Translations under genes and position numbers: made by a program
From: Thermothelomyces thermophilus ATCC 42464
Taxonomy: Eukaryota > Ascomycota > Sordariomycetes > Sordariales > Chaetomiaceae
Assembly: GCF_000226095.1 (NCBI RefSeq)
Contig: NC_016474.1
Span: 3,348,001-3,412,000 of the forward strand
Length of the DNA stretch: 64,000 bases
Reading direction: 5' to 3'
Shown: positions 1-10,904 of the stretch, piece after piece
Layout of the letters: every line of letters begins with the position of its first letter
How positions within the stretch are numbered: position 1 is the stretch's first letter
The notes under the pieces: generated by a model
Seen by the model: the letters and a program-made list of their open reading frames with translations, nothing else
Told to the model about the DNA's origin: nothing
Databases searched by the model: none

Positions 1-216
1 CTCCCAGCGGATGCGACGATCCCTCCCGGCTTGGCAAACGACGTCACTCGGTCGAGGCCCAGTGAATAGTGTATGCATGCATTCTTTTACACTAGAACTT
101 AGAAAATTATCCACCCGAGCTTCTGTCGCGAACTTGCAATTATTCCTCCGCCGGGGGAGCAAGGGCCAAACCAAATAGTTCAACATATCATCCACAGTCG
201 AACAAATAACAATACA
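1..216. other. Left-edge non-coding DNA / NDUFAF2 leader
   Basis: No coding signal was recognised. The stretch leads into the start codon at 217 and probably holds the promoter and 5' untranslated region of the NDUFAF2-type gene. No TATA box could be assigned with confidence. Confidence 0.5.
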
Positions 217-1182
217 ATGTCGCAACTGCCGGTCTCCCCGTTCTTACGGGCCTGGTACAAATGGAAGATGCTGCGGCTTCCATGGCGGCGCCAGTTTCTA
301 GTTGGTACGTACCCCTCCCCCCCCAACACACACACACACACACCACGCCCCTAACCTTTGTCTCTTCCCAACACTCTCTTTGGGATAGCTTAGTGCCTCT
401 ATCGCTAACTTACCCGTCCTCGTCTCCCCGATTCAGGCTTCGATCTAAGCGGAAACACGTACTGGGAATTCCTCGACCGCGGCTCCCGCCTGCCCCCCCC
501 ACGAACGAACCCGTCATCCCAGACGACGACAACGACGACGACGACGAGGAGCAGCCCCGTCCGGTGGCGGCGCATCGTGCGCTACCCGCGCGGCACGCAC
601 CACTCGGCCGTCGACGTGCCGCCCGCCTGGCACCAGTGGCTGCGGCACACGCGCGCCGACCCGCCCTCGCTGGACGAGCAGCGCGCCGAGGTCGCCCGCC
701 AGGAGCGCATCAAGCGCCTCGCCGCCGAGGCCGACGCCCGCTGGGAGGCCAAGCCCAGGGTGATGGAGGACGGCGCCGGCGCGGCCCGGCGGGCGGCGGC
801 GCTCGGGGCGCGCGCGCCCGCCCTCGAGACGGACCGGCCCCTCGGCCCGGGGAGCACCAGCAGCACCAGCAAGTTCGCGAGCGCCGCCTCCGAGAGGGCC
901 GCCGAGGCCGGCGACACGAGCGGGGCGGGGACCGTCACCGGGGACGTCGCGCCGGGGGATAGCGAGGCGGTGAACCTGCGGGAGGAGACGTGGAAGAGGA
1001 TGAAGAGAGAGGCCGAGGCGGAGGCGGAGGCGGAGGCGAAGGCGGCAGAAGCGGAAGGCGACGGAGCGAGCAAGGCCGCTGGCGGGAAAGCTCCGGATCC
1101 GTGGAGGCAGCACGCCAAGGGAGGGCCGGGTGAGACGTGGCAGCCGAAGTCATGGGAACCGACCGCGAGGGAGAAGAAATGA
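217..1182 (+). CDS. NDUFAF2-type mitochondrial complex I assembly factor (N7BML/mimitin family)
   Basis: Proposed exons are 217-304 and 437-1182 (277 aa). The 132-bp intron has a GTACGT donor and a TTCAG acceptor, and splicing restores the motif GFDLSGNTYWEF, which matches the G-x-D-x-x-G-N-x-Y-W/Y core of the NDUFA12/NDUFAF2 family. A second family region, VPPAWHQWLRHTRADPPSLDE, resembles the mimitin segment that ends in a Trp-rich helix. Near the C-terminus ETWQPKSWEP matches the T-F-Q-P-G-S-W-M-P type ending of NDUFAF2 rather than NDUFA12. Such proteins help assemble NADH:ubiquinone oxidoreductase in the mitochondrial matrix. The protein is longer than the human one (about 169 aa) because of a Thr run encoded by ACG repeats (around 530-550) and an Ala/Glu repeat near residues 215-235. 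The start at 217 gives a basic N-terminus that could act in import. The gene converges on the unknown gene whose stop lies at 1686. Confidence 0.85.
326..343. repeat. (AC)n microsatellite in NDUFAF2 intron
   Basis: About nine AC dinucleotides lie in the single intron of the NDUFAF2-type gene, just after a C-rich run. It is likely to be length-polymorphic between strains. Confidence 0.9.
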
Positions 1183-1685
1183 GAGGGAGGCTTTGGGAGG
1201 AGCACCGGAGGGCGGCGGGGAGAAGCAACACATGTACAAATAGTGTAATGAGCATATCCAGGAGATGCAGCGTTCCATATTTCAAAGCGTATATACCAAA
1301 AAAAGCGAAACAAGGAATAATAAATGAGGCATTGTATGATATTATACTCTTATCTTACCCCTTACAACCCTATTTGTCTATCAACTGAACCTATGACCTC
1401 TTGAGGAACGCTGCCTTCGCTTCTTCCATCAACCGCCGAGGGGCAACAAATCAACATGCGAATCCCAGCCGCGTCAAACGTTGGATAACCACCGACCGAG
1501 TAATACCAGTGACTGTTAATGCAATCCGTGTCATGAGCGCAAAAGGGCCAAGGACGGGTATCAAAATTCCAAAATGTAGTCCCCAGCAACCGACCAAACC
1601 GACCAAACCGACCAAACAGACGAACCCGACGAACCGACACGCCGCCAACACCTCAACAAATAAGCAAAAAAGCACGAAAACGAAA
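1183..1685. other. Convergent 3' intergenic region
   Basis: This holds the 3' ends of two converging genes. The only structured element seen is a 9-bp tandem repeat at 1589-1633. An A-rich stretch with AATAAT words near 1315-1325 may contain the polyadenylation signal of the plus-strand gene. Confidence 0.6.
1589..1633. repeat. 9-bp tandem repeat, five units
   Basis: Three perfect copies of ACCGACCAA are followed by two diverged copies (ACAGACGAA, CCCGACGAA). It lies between two convergent genes, and I know of no function for it. Confidence 0.85.
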
Positions 1686-3785
1686 TCACTGCCTGGACGC
1701 GGCAGCAATCACATCAACCAGCGTCCTCAAGTTGCGCGCCGACCTCGCCAGCACCTCCCTGGCCGCCTTATCCGCCGGGCTACTACCGTTCTTCCCGCCG
1801 GCGGCGGCGCCGCCCCTGCCCCACCGGCCGCCGGTCTTGATCCTGTCCTCCCTCGCCTTGATCCCCTTCTCGACGGCCCGGCGCAGCTCCGGCGAGTAGT
1901 CGATCCCGATCCGCGCGTAGACGAACCAGGCCATGCTCTCGAGCGCGAGTGACAGCTTGGCGTTGTCCTCGGCCGTGACCTTGCCGGCCGCGAACGGCAG
2001 GAGGCACCGCAGCAGCACGGGCACGGTCACGCCCGTCCCCGCGGCGCTCTCCGGGTCGACGTCGGTCGGCTCCGGGCGGTGGTGCGGCGGCAGCAGATCC
2101 TCGACGACCGCCCGCAGGACCGACACCTGCACGTCCTCGGGTAGGGCGGACGGGTGGGACTCGACAAAGAGGCGGAACATGGGCAGCGGCAGGGCCCGCA
2201 CGTGGTCGGTGAACCTCTCGTAGAGTTCGTCGACGGGCGTGAAGGCGTCGGGGAGGTAGTACGACACGGCCGAGAGGAGCCGGAAGATGCGCAGCCGGAA
2301 GGGCACCGTCTCGGCGATGGCGTCCGTGAGGGTGAAGGACGGCGTCCCTTCCCCCTTTGGTTTCCTCCCTGGCTTGCTGTTCTTCCGCTTGGAGGCCGGC
2401 GGCGTCGGGATCGCCCCTCCTCCTCCTCCTTCTGCCCCCCGCTCTCCTCGTCCTTCATCATCCCCGGGCTCAAGCTCGAGGTCGAACTCGTCCTCCCCGT
2501 CCAGATAATCCCCGAACCGGTCATTCTCCAGATCCACCACCGCGTCCTCCCCCCTCTTCCTCTTACTGTGCGTCCCGGACGCCGGCCTGCCCACCACCGT
2601 CTCCCTCTCAAAGACCTCCCGGAACACGGCCCGGTCCGACGCCCCGTTGACCTCGCCGTCGCTGAAGGCAAACAGCGCCCTCAGCACCTCGCGCACCCCG
2701 CCGCTCCTCCTCTCCCGCGTGAGGCCCTCCAGGTACCCGACCACGATGCTGCCGGCCAGCATCGGGTAGCACGAGGAGCTGCCGCCGCCCTCGAGCTCGC
2801 GGTCGTCCCGCGCCAGCCGCTCGTCCAGGTCGGCCTCGAGCACGGCGACCATCAGGTCGAGCCAGACGCGCCAGTGCCGCCAACGCGTGTGCGGGTGCTC
2901 GGCCGCGCACCGGAAGCACCAGCCCAGCACGGCCCAGAAGTCCGGCGCGCGCCGAAACAGAATCTGCGAGCGGGCCAAGGGCCCCGTCAGCGCCGCGTCG
3001 CTCTCGTCGTCGTCCGAGGAGGTGGATGATGAAGATGAGAAGGCGGCGGCAGTGGTGGCGGTGGTGGCGGTGGTGATAGCCTTGTTGCTGTTGCCGCCGT
3101 AGTCATGGTGGTGACGGTGACGGTACCGGCGATGATGATGGGTGGTCGAGGTGGTACTCCGAAACTCGAATGCCGCGCGCATGTTGGCGTTGACCGGCCC
3201 CACTGTGCTCAACAAGCCTCGCAGGTAAGAGTGCGCGAGCGAGGCAGCGTGGACGTTGCTGATCTCCGGGGCGCGGGAGGTAAATGAGGGGTGGACAATG
3301 AGGGTCGCAAGGAGGGCAATCTGGGAGGGCGGAGGGATGAGCGCCGGTTTTGGATGCAGTTTTGGGTTGGAGAAGTGGCGGAGGTGCTGTTGAGCGGTGG
3401 TGGTGGCGGCCGCGGTGTTGCTCCCGTCGCTAAGGAGGCCGGACAGGATATGAATCGCAGCTGTGTCTGTTGTACAGTACATGACGTAAGAAGTGATGAG
3501 TTAGAATTATAAGGACAATGACCAAGGAGGAAAAGAAAGTCATTGAAGCAGGAGGGCAAATCATGGCGCACATAGCTGTTCTTCCAAGTGGATTTGGCAG
3601 TGTTGCCTGAGCTCGCGGGGCAGTTGGACTGCGTCGCGGTAGGCCTGCTCCTGTTGCGGCGGGTCATCGACGGGGCTGCTGAGGACGGTCTCGTCGGCGG
3701 CATTGGATGGCGAGTTGCGCGCTGTGAAAAAAGATTCCGGCGTAGATATGCTGCCTAGGGTTGTCAGCGGCGATGTCAGCTCCAT
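1686..3785 (-). CDS. Conserved-looking fungal protein of unknown function
   Basis: I do not recognise a named family. Proposed exons are 3572-3785 and 1686-3460 (662 aa). The 111-bp intron (donor GTGCGC, acceptor ACACAG) joins HLEEQL to SAIHILSGLL in frame. The protein opens with a Ser/Pro-rich, probably disordered segment. A helical region follows around residues 70-150, then a low-complexity His/Thr/Ser tract (around 165-215). Next comes a Trp-rich block (PDFWAVLGWCFRCAAEHP, then RWRHWRVWLDLMVAVLEADL) that I associate with uncharacterised Pezizomycotina proteins. An acidic stretch (around 400-430) and a basic SKRKNSKPGRKPKGEG segment that may be a nuclear localisation signal or DNA-contacting tail come after it. 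The C-terminal 200 residues look helical and globular (DAFTPVDELYERF, LPMFRLFVESHP). The basic tail and acidic patches suggest a nuclear location, but that is inference. The start at 3785 is the first ATG of the exon. Confidence 0.7.
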
Positions 3786-4683
3786 GCTGATGCCTGGGGA
3801 GCGCCGCTTCGTCTTGGTATCACGGTCTGGGTCAGTTCGTTGGAAGGTTCAAAGACAAAGATGGATTGTCGGTTGTGGGCCTGAGAAGGCGTTAAGAGGA
3901 CGCCAAACCAGCGCGCTCTCACGCGACGGGCAGGTGGGGCAGCTTTCGTTACTTGCTGCAAGGACACTAGTTATTCAAGTGAGTGGGCTGCGCGCCTGGG
4001 CTGAAGCGATTTGCCTGCCTACCCCTCGGGCACCCCACCCACTGTGTGGCATGGTAGGCCTCATCTTTCCCGGGCGGTACATACAGAAGCTTGAATAATC
4101 CGTATATTACATCGCACTAATATTGGGGTTCCCGTCCGCGTTTGCCAGGTTCCCCGTCACAGATTTCATAGTTGGGAAGGCGTGAATTGCAACAATCTCT
4201 CAGAGTAGCAGAGTTATCGAGTATTGCCTCCACCCATACTAACCCCAATTCGAGCATTAATTAAGATAGGTAGATACAGGAACAATATGAGATTAGAACT
4301 TAGGTAGGTAACAATGAATTCAAACACATTGAGCCCGGCCTTTTGAACACCTCCCACCTAGTTCCCAAGGGTCATGCCCACATAATCACTCATTTTTTAA
4401 GTCCCTTTCGCCGAATCGCCGATGCCGATCATCCAATACACGTACTGTACCACCCGGTCAACAGAACGGTTGAACGGCGCATACCAAAGAGGAGAGAGAG
4501 AGAGGGAGAGAGGGAAAGGAACAAAGAAGAAGTTAAAGAAAAGGGCGGGGCGGATCTCAGAATGGAGTCGAAATAAATCGTACCCGACCACTCCCCGCAC
4601 TTCCTTCCTCTTCCCCCGTATCTATCCGACCGACCACGGCCGGAATCCCTCCAGATTCATATCCCAAAGAAGATGCCAGTCGC
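3786..4683. other. Intergenic region upstream of the unknown gene and downstream of mip1
   Basis: About 0.9 kb with no convincing coding sequence. It contains AT-richer DNA around 4090-4310, short AGGTAG words, and a GA-rich purine tract at about 4490-4525. It probably combines the promoter of the minus-strand unknown gene with the 3' flank of mip1. Confidence 0.55.
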
Positions 4684-7600
4684 TCACGGCACGCGAGTCC
4701 CCAGCTTCCCAGCCCCACCGACTCTGCCACTGACGCCAGCCCCGTGGCTGCCCGTCTTCCAACCCCACGACGCCGACGCCGACGCCGCAGGCCCGGGCCG
4801 GAACCGCCCCGGCGTGGTGCCCAACGCTTCCGTGACCGACATGGGCTCGCGCTGGTGGCCACCGTGGACGGGCAGGAGGCGCGGGGAGGCGTAGTACGGA
4901 AGAATGGGTTTCTTCTTGGTGGGGCTTGCCACCGCCGCAGTGGCTGCTGCTGCTGCTGCTGCTGATGCTGCTGGTGTCGATTTTGCTGTTGCTGTTGTCG
5001 TTGTGCTGCTAGTATTAGTGCTCTTGGCCTTGTCGGAAGCTGGAGTGGCCGCCGGTTTTCGGGTTTCCTTCAGGATTTCGCGAAATTCGGCCTCGTTGTT
5101 GCAGATCTGGGCTCGAATGAAGCGTGTTTCGGCGGCGGGGTCGGCGCCCTCAGCCTCGCGGAGTTCTTGCATGACCGGGACGCGGGGGACGTATTGGATA
5201 TCGGACAGTTTGGGGGCGTGGTCGGGGTGTGGGACGATGGATTCGTCTAGGCGGGCGAGGTCGCCCTTTGCGAGGAGCGAGTTGATGTCGATGCTCTCGC
5301 CGGGTGGTATTGGTGTCGGGTTGGAAGGGGTGACGCAGTCCATGTCCACCTCCTTGCGCAGCACGCGGTCGATGTCAACGGCCGAGAAGAAGGCGCAGCT
5401 CTGCGGCAGGTCGTGGATGCCCACCTGCTGGGCGAACATGGCGCGCGTCCAGAGGTTGGCGACCTGCAGCGCCATGGCGGCCCGGTACTTGTCGTGCTCC
5501 CGGACCAGGTAACGGATCTCGTCGTGCACGGTCAGGGCGAGGCGCGCAGACAGGTTGAAACGCCGGATGAGGTAGTCCATGGCGACGATCAAGAGGTGGA
5601 GGTAGTCGACGCCGCTCGACTGGATGGCCCAGTTGATGCGCGACGTGAGGTAGCCGCCCTTGCTGATGAAGCGCCCGTTGAGCGCCTCGGTGATGCCGGC
5701 GCCGAGAACGGGGGTTCGCGGGTGCTCCTGCTCGGCGAACTCTTCGAGCTTGTTGAAGACGAACGACTCTGTCCCGCCGCGCCAGAAGGGGCGTTTATAG
5801 AGAGACTTGCGGTTGGTCTTGGTGCCCTTGGTGGTGGCGTAGAGCTTGCTTGCTATGAGGAGCGTGTCCTTCTCGCTGAGGTTAGGGTTGAACTGGCGGA
5901 GCAGCTGCGCGGCAAACTTGAGGCCGGCGCCGTAGATGCGGCCGTAGTTGAACACCTTGGCGTCGTTCCGGGTGATTCCCAGGATGGACGCAGTCCGGCT
6001 GTGCAGATCCGTTCCCGCCGCCTTGGTTCCTTCGAGCGTCATGAAGCCGATGGCGTTCCCACCGTGGATCTTGAACGTCGAATCCCCCACCACGGAGGCG
6101 ATCCACAATTCTTCCGAGTCGACGTCGGCACCGACAAAGACGTAGCCCGGCGGAGCGCGGACCATGGCTTTCAGCTCCGACCCGACGCGGTTCTTTTTGG
6201 CGTTGGACGCGGTAAGCCAGGTGTTCTCGACCGCGCGGCGGGTGATTGTGCCCATGGGGATGACCTGGGGCAAGATGAAGCCGCCGACCGGCTCGTTGCT
6301 CTTTGGTTCCGACTTCGCAGTGGACGGTAGCTGGTCTTGGTAGACCACCAGCTGGGACATGATCCTGTCCCGCGCACTGATCCAGTATGAGCAAGACGCG
6401 TTCATCTCGAGTGCCTCCTTAGCGTACGGATACTCGGACGAGAGCGTCCCCTTCTCGAAGTAGGAGAGGTAGCCCTTAGCCATTGGGGTGACACACCGAG
6501 CCGCGGGCCCGTCCTTGTGCGGCAGCTTGAAGTAGACGTGGTCTTTGTCTTCCTTTAGCGCCGCGATGGGCTCCTCGGTCAAGTCACACGGGACCATTTG
6601 CCGGTCCGTGTACCTCTTCGCCTCGTCTCGAGGCACCCTAAACGTCCAGCCATGCTTGTCTGACCAGAAGAGCGGATACCCGTCCCAAGCAAGCCTGAGG
6701 AGCAGCGGGGCTATCCTCGTGCGCACGCTGATATTGATCGGAGAGTCCATTTTGGGAAACAGATCCTTGTACCACTGAGGCATGCCTGGTTTCTTCTGCC
6801 TTGCCGCCGGCCGAGGCGGATCGTTCTTCTTCTTGCCCTTGACCATTTTGATCTCCTGGCCCGACCAATCGAGCTGCTTCATCCAGGGGTCGTTGCCCCA
6901 TTTCTCGGGGTCATCCTTAATCTCCAGCGCTTTCTCGGTCAAAAAGACGAGCCGTTCCTGAACGGCGTCGGAGAGTTTGTGATAGGTAGCTTCCGCGTTT
7001 GCGAGGTACGAGTCCCATGACTTGTCGACGGGCAGGATGACGGACGAGAGATGGCGCAGGGCGGCAAAGCTGACGGGGTGGGGGCACACACGGAGGAAGT
7101 TTGGGAAGACGATCTGGTAGACGCGGTGGGTGACGGCGACGTCGGCTGCGCAGTAAGTCAGTAGCTCGTCCAGCTTTCCCACCACGCCATCCCGGTCCAG
7201 CTCGCCGAACGAGTCTCGGAGCTCCTTGTCGATCGTCACATCGAGATGGAACTTTGCAACATCCCGCAGCGAGTTGATGGAGCTCCTCTCGACCCAGAGC
7301 TCCTCCTCCTCGGCGGTAAAGGCTCCGTTGTTGAGCAGCTCGGCCAGCTCGATGTTGCTCGACTCTTTGGCTATCTTGTCTCGCAACTCCCGGTTCTTCT
7401 TGTGCTTCATCCAAGTGGGCCGCTGCTGCGAGCACATTCCGTTGACGGCGACGTGCAGGGACATGGTGTCGAGAAAGGAATTGCGCGTTTGCTTCAGGTC
7501 GTACTCCTCCAGTATCCGGGCGCGATCGAAACCGACATTGTGGCCTACGATCACCCTCTCCTTGGTCGGATCCCCCAATGGCACCAGCTGATGCTCGTTC

Positions 7601-8298
7601 TCCGTCTCCCCCAGCAGCCACGGTGACAGCCATGCGTACCACGCCTCGGGTGTGGCCGCGCAGGCCATGACGGCGTACGGGCTTTCCTTCCACATGACTT
7701 CGGTGTCGAAGGTGAGCATGTTCCCCTCGGGCGCGTCAACGGCTTCGGTGCGCCCGTCGGGATAGTACTTTGTCCAACCGCTCCGGCGCACCCACGACCT
7801 CGGCTTTGGCGGCAGGGTTGACTTGGCTAGCTGCTTCGCATGCGACAGGAAGGGCTCGGCCGCGTCGATGCCCAGTTTGTAGAAATGCTCATCGAGGGTC
7901 TGGCCAGCAAGAGGAGGCAGGCGAAAGGCAACAGGGGGCGCTGTGTCGGTGTTCTTGCCAAGAAGGTCATGGCGGCGAAGGTGGTCGCGCGCGAGCTCGA
8001 TAAGCTCTGGAGTGGGGGGGTCGGTGTTGCCGCGGGGGAAGAGCTGTTCGTAGATGCCGGTGCTCAACTGCTGGACGCCAATCTCGTTGAAGCGGGCCTG
8101 GCAAGGAATAGACAGGTTCTTGTTAGCCTCAGCCGCCGGAGCGACAGTCGAGTCCCAGCGGCGCGGGACTGGATCTATGCGGTGCCATGGACGGCGGCGA
8201 GCTGCGCGGTGTCGCGCAAGACGGATGAAGCTCGCGGCGGGCGCATCTCGTCCTGGCAATCCGCGAATCGAAATGAGCATTCTGTACGGCGAAAGCAC
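4684..8298 (-). CDS. mip1: Mitochondrial DNA polymerase gamma, catalytic subunit
   Basis: A single uninterrupted reading frame of 1204 aa. It is a family A polymerase with a 3'-5' exonuclease that replicates mitochondrial DNA in the matrix. Exonuclease motif I is LTFDTEV (about residue 195), motif II VGHNVGFDRARI (about 253) and motif III YCAADVAVTHRVYQ (about 382). Polymerase motif A is VGADVDSEELW (about 724), motif B RNDAKVFNYGRIYGAG (about 781) and motif C LTVHDEIRYLV (about 924). Catalytic acidic residues are present in A and C, and the exonuclease DxE is intact. The N-terminus is rich in Arg and Ala and poor in acidic residues, as expected of a mitochondrial presequence; Met7 is an alternative start. 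A C-terminal extension beyond about residue 1010, as in yeast and Neurospora Mip1, ends in a Ser/Thr/poly-Ala and Gly-rich tail encoded partly by CTG/GCN repeats near 4940-4985. It is divergent from slx8, with 1.1 kb between the starts. Confidence 0.97.
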   Translation of the reverse strand: MLSPYRMLISIRGLPGRDAPAASFIRLARHRAARRRPWHRIDPVPRRWDSTVAPAAEANKNLSIPCQARFNEIGVQQLSTGIYEQLFPRGNTDPPTPELIELARDHLRRHDLLGKNTDTAPPVAFRLPPLAGQTLDEHFYKLGIDAAEPFLSHAKQLAKSTLPPKPRSWVRRSGWTKYYPDGRTEAVDAPEGNMLTFDTEVMWKESPYAVMACAATPEAWYAWLSPWLLGETENEHQLVPLGDPTKERVIVGHNVGFDRARILEEYDLKQTRNSFLDTMSLHVAVNGMCSQQRPTWMKHKKNRELRDKIAKESSNIELAELLNNGAFTAEEEELWVERSSINSLRDVAKFHLDVTIDKELRDSFGELDRDGVVGKLDELLTYCAADVAVTHRVYQIVFPNFLRVCPHPVSFAALRHLSSVILPVDKSWDSYLANAEATYHKLSDAVQERLVFLTEKALEIKDDPEKWGNDPWMKQLDWSGQEIKMVKGKKKNDPPRPAARQKKPGMPQWYKDLFPKMDSPINISVRTRIAPLLLRLAWDGYPLFWSDKHGWTFRVPRDEAKRYTDRQMVPCDLTEEPIAALKEDKDHVYFKLPHKDGPAARCVTPMAKGYLSYFEKGTLSSEYPYAKEALEMNASCSYWISARDRIMSQLVVYQDQLPSTAKSEPKSNEPVGGFILPQVIPMGTITRRAVENTWLTASNAKKNRVGSELKAMVRAPPGYVFVGADVDSEELWIASVVGDSTFKIHGGNAIGFMTLEGTKAAGTDLHSRTASILGITRNDAKVFNYGRIYGAGLKFAAQLLRQFNPNLSEKDTLLIASKLYATTKGTKTNRKSLYKRPFWRGGTESFVFNKLEEFAEQEHPRTPVLGAGITEALNGRFISKGGYLTSRINWAIQSSGVDYLHLLIVAMDYLIRRFNLSARLALTVHDEIRYLVREHDKYRAAMALQVANLWTRAMFAQQVGIHDLPQSCAFFSAVDIDRVLRKEVDMDCVTPSNPTPIPPGESIDINSLLAKGDLARLDESIVPHPDHAPKLSDIQYVPRVPVMQELREAEGADPAAETRFIRAQICNNEAEFREILKETRKPAATPASDKAKSTNTSSTTTTATAKSTPAASAAAAAAATAAVASPTKKKPILPYYASPRLLPVHGGHQREPMSVTEALGTTPGRFRPGPAASASASWGWKTGSHGAGVSGRVGGAGKLGTRVP

Positions 8299-9421
8299 AA
8301 GGGCAGCGCCGCGCTCAAGTCATGGTAACTCGGGCGAGCGACTCGAATGGGTTCGATGCTGAAAAAAAAGTCGGCTTGTCCGGGGCTGGCGGCGACAAAT
8401 CACGTCGTTGGAGAGGCAGAATTCCCAAGAGTCAAAGGGATCCGCAGCGTGGCCCACCAGATGACGCTTCCCGACGCGCCGCTAAAACCCACTGCTACCA
8501 GCCTGGAAGAGTTAGGAAGATGGAGCTTCGGCTTGTACTGTAGTTACATGCATAGATTACGGTACGGTAATGTAACAGCCTTTATGCTCTATGTGTACCA
8601 AAGGAGTGGATCCTTGTTAACGGCAAATGTTGCAAGTACGGATGTACACCCGAATGCATGCATACCGGTCTCATTGTGATGGCGTACCTGCAGAGATATT
8701 CTGCACGGTATCGATGAGATCAGCACACAACACATGATGAGAAGTGGTGGGCCTGGTTATATTTCCTATCTGGATTCCTTTTGCATTACGTGTACCCACC
8801 AAAACAGCCTTTAAGAGGGTACTAAACCTGGGCGTTCTCGAAAGGGTCCAAGTGGCGGATGGCTGTGGAGAGTCCGGGCAGTAGACCGGACCCGAATCGG
8901 CAGGAAGACCGGTCGTGAAACCCACTGTAGCCTCCCGAGGTCTTCATGGTCAGATTGCCCTAGGATAGAAATGTATGCATCCGACCGGCCTTGTAGCAAC
9001 AGACTCAACCCATCGTTCGAGCCCGAGCTGGCCGAGCCTGAGACGAGTGCAGGGTAGAAGTTTTCTACTTAAACGAAAATGGTTCCGATTTTTGGTATCC
9101 CTCATCGCACCTGCGAGACGGAGTACATACCTGCAGGTTCGTGTGGCATCCGGGAACTATACTCCTCGGTTAGAGTACCTGACTGACCTACGCCGATGAC
9201 CTAAACAAGTTTTAATGTTCTGCAGCGGCCGACTTGTGGATAGAGAAGCCGCACATGCATTCTTGCTCCTATCACACAGCCCGCAGCAGTATACTTCACA
9301 GCTCTTGATACATACTTTCCAACTGAGCTACATAGGTTGACAAGACACAGTACTTTCTGCCGACCCATCCACCTCCAGCACCTTAGCTTGCCTAGCGGCA
9401 GTTCGACCCTTTGCAATAGCC
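8299..9421. other. Divergent intergenic region, mip1 / slx8
   Basis: About 1.1 kb between two divergent start codons, so it should hold both promoters. It is AT-richer than the flanking coding DNA, with ATGCAT-type words near 8545 and 8655-8663. No gene is visible. The upstream ATGs on the plus strand give only short frames. Confidence 0.6.
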
Positions 9422-10904
9422 ATGGACGACAACTTCTTTGCCGGAACCTTGGACGATTTTTACGATGGTAAGTCTGGATGGATCCCGGATTACTCGTTCC
9501 CAAGTCTGAGGCTGCAGAACATTATTTGTGTGTACCGAGCTTCTCACTCATTCCTAGTCCCGAGTTTACTTGAACTGGCAAGACCAGAACTTTGGGAGTG
9601 GAGCTCGACTTTGGGTTTCCCATCATCAATCCGACTGATGCCCGTTTCTCCGGCCCCATTAGCTCGAACCGAGCCCGAGACGGGCCCAAATTCAACATCT
9701 CAGCGCCGTCTCGTCGACCAGGATGTGCTTTTCGGTACAAGGGTCCAGGAAGTATCCGCTTTGCCATCCGATGCTCTCGGCATGGGGCTTGGTCCAGGTC
9801 CCACTCGGGCCGCCCCCAATAGCTCCAATAGGTCGACCCCGGCGCAGGCTCGGCGCCCCGAGCCTTCTCGCCCCCATGCATTCAGTGGGGACCGGGCGGG
9901 TCCAGATCAAGGTCTCTTCCAGCTCAACTTCCTCCCGCACCGCGCCTCCAGCCGTCCTCCCATTTTTGCCACATCCACTCCAACTCCGACCCGCCGCGCA
10001 GTCTCGACCGTGTTTCCTGCTCGCCGCTTCCCAAATCCCTCTACGATCTCGAACCGCCAGCGGGGTCACGGAAACAATTTCCGCAGCGCCGCAAGGCCGT
10101 CTCATAGCCCTTCGGCCGCCTCGCAGCGCCTGCCGCATCAGCACCGGGCAGGCGGTATTTCACGTTCTGTAGATCTTGTCGCTGATCGCGTCGCGCGGCC
10201 TTCCCAACGTCGACCAGTCTCTTTCGCGCACGACGGTCGCCAGCGGATCCCGACGTCGCCCAGCATGTCCGCCAACGCTCGTAGGAGAAGCCTACGCCCG
10301 AACGACTTGACAATGCCCTCAACTCCCAGCCAGCCAACCCAGCCGTCGCAGCAACCCACGTCGCGCTCCGCACAACCAGAACAGTCACAGTCGGCTTCAT
10401 CCGCAACCAAGCGCAAGCGGGAACCGGACCTCAACGATGACGACGACCCTTTTGGCGACTCTGCCAGCGCAGACATTGTTGATCTGGTGGACAAGACCGA
10501 GGTCCCGCCCAATACCTCCAACAGCCAAGAAGAAAACAAGAAATACGTCACGATGTCTACTCTCGACTGCGTCATTTGTATGGACAGCGCCAAGGACCTG
10601 ACGGTCACTCATTGTGGTAAGCCAACCCTTCCCTACCGGCACGACTTGGCACCCATACTTATCAGTCGTCTCAGGGCATCTATTCTGCTCCGCCTGTCTT
10701 CACTCCGCTCTCAACATGGACCACAGCAGGCGTATATGCCCCATCTGCCGCCAAAAGATCGATAGGCAGCCGGCCGCCGGCGCTAAGTTTGGCCAGAAAG
10801 CGAAGGGCTACTATCCTCTCGAGCTCAAGTTGATGACCAGGAAAACCATAGGAGTCAAAAGGGAGCAATCAACTACCGGCCGCGACGGGCCATCGTCGCG
10901 TTGA
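9422..10904 (+). CDS. slx8: RING-finger E3 ubiquitin ligase, Slx8-like (SUMO-targeted)
   Basis: Proposed exons are 9422-9467, 9558-10616 and 10675-10904 (444 aa). The second intron (58 bp) is certain because it splits the RING finger: splicing joins CVICMDSAKDLTVTHCG to HLFCSACLHSAL. This completes a C3HC4 RING with CVIC, THCGHLFC, SAC and CPIC metal-ligand clusters near the C-terminus, where Slx8 carries it. Just before the RING lies ADIVDLVD, a good SUMO-interaction motif, with a weaker SVDLVAD further upstream. The long N-terminal half is Ser/Pro/Arg-rich and probably disordered. Slx8 with Slx5 ubiquitylates SUMO-modified proteins in the nucleus during DNA repair and at nuclear pores. The first intron (9468-9557, GTAAGT to CTAG) is exactly 90 bp with no stop, so both spliced and retained forms are readable. 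Its position is inferred from splice signals only. Another nuclear RING ligase cannot be excluded. Confidence 0.82.
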
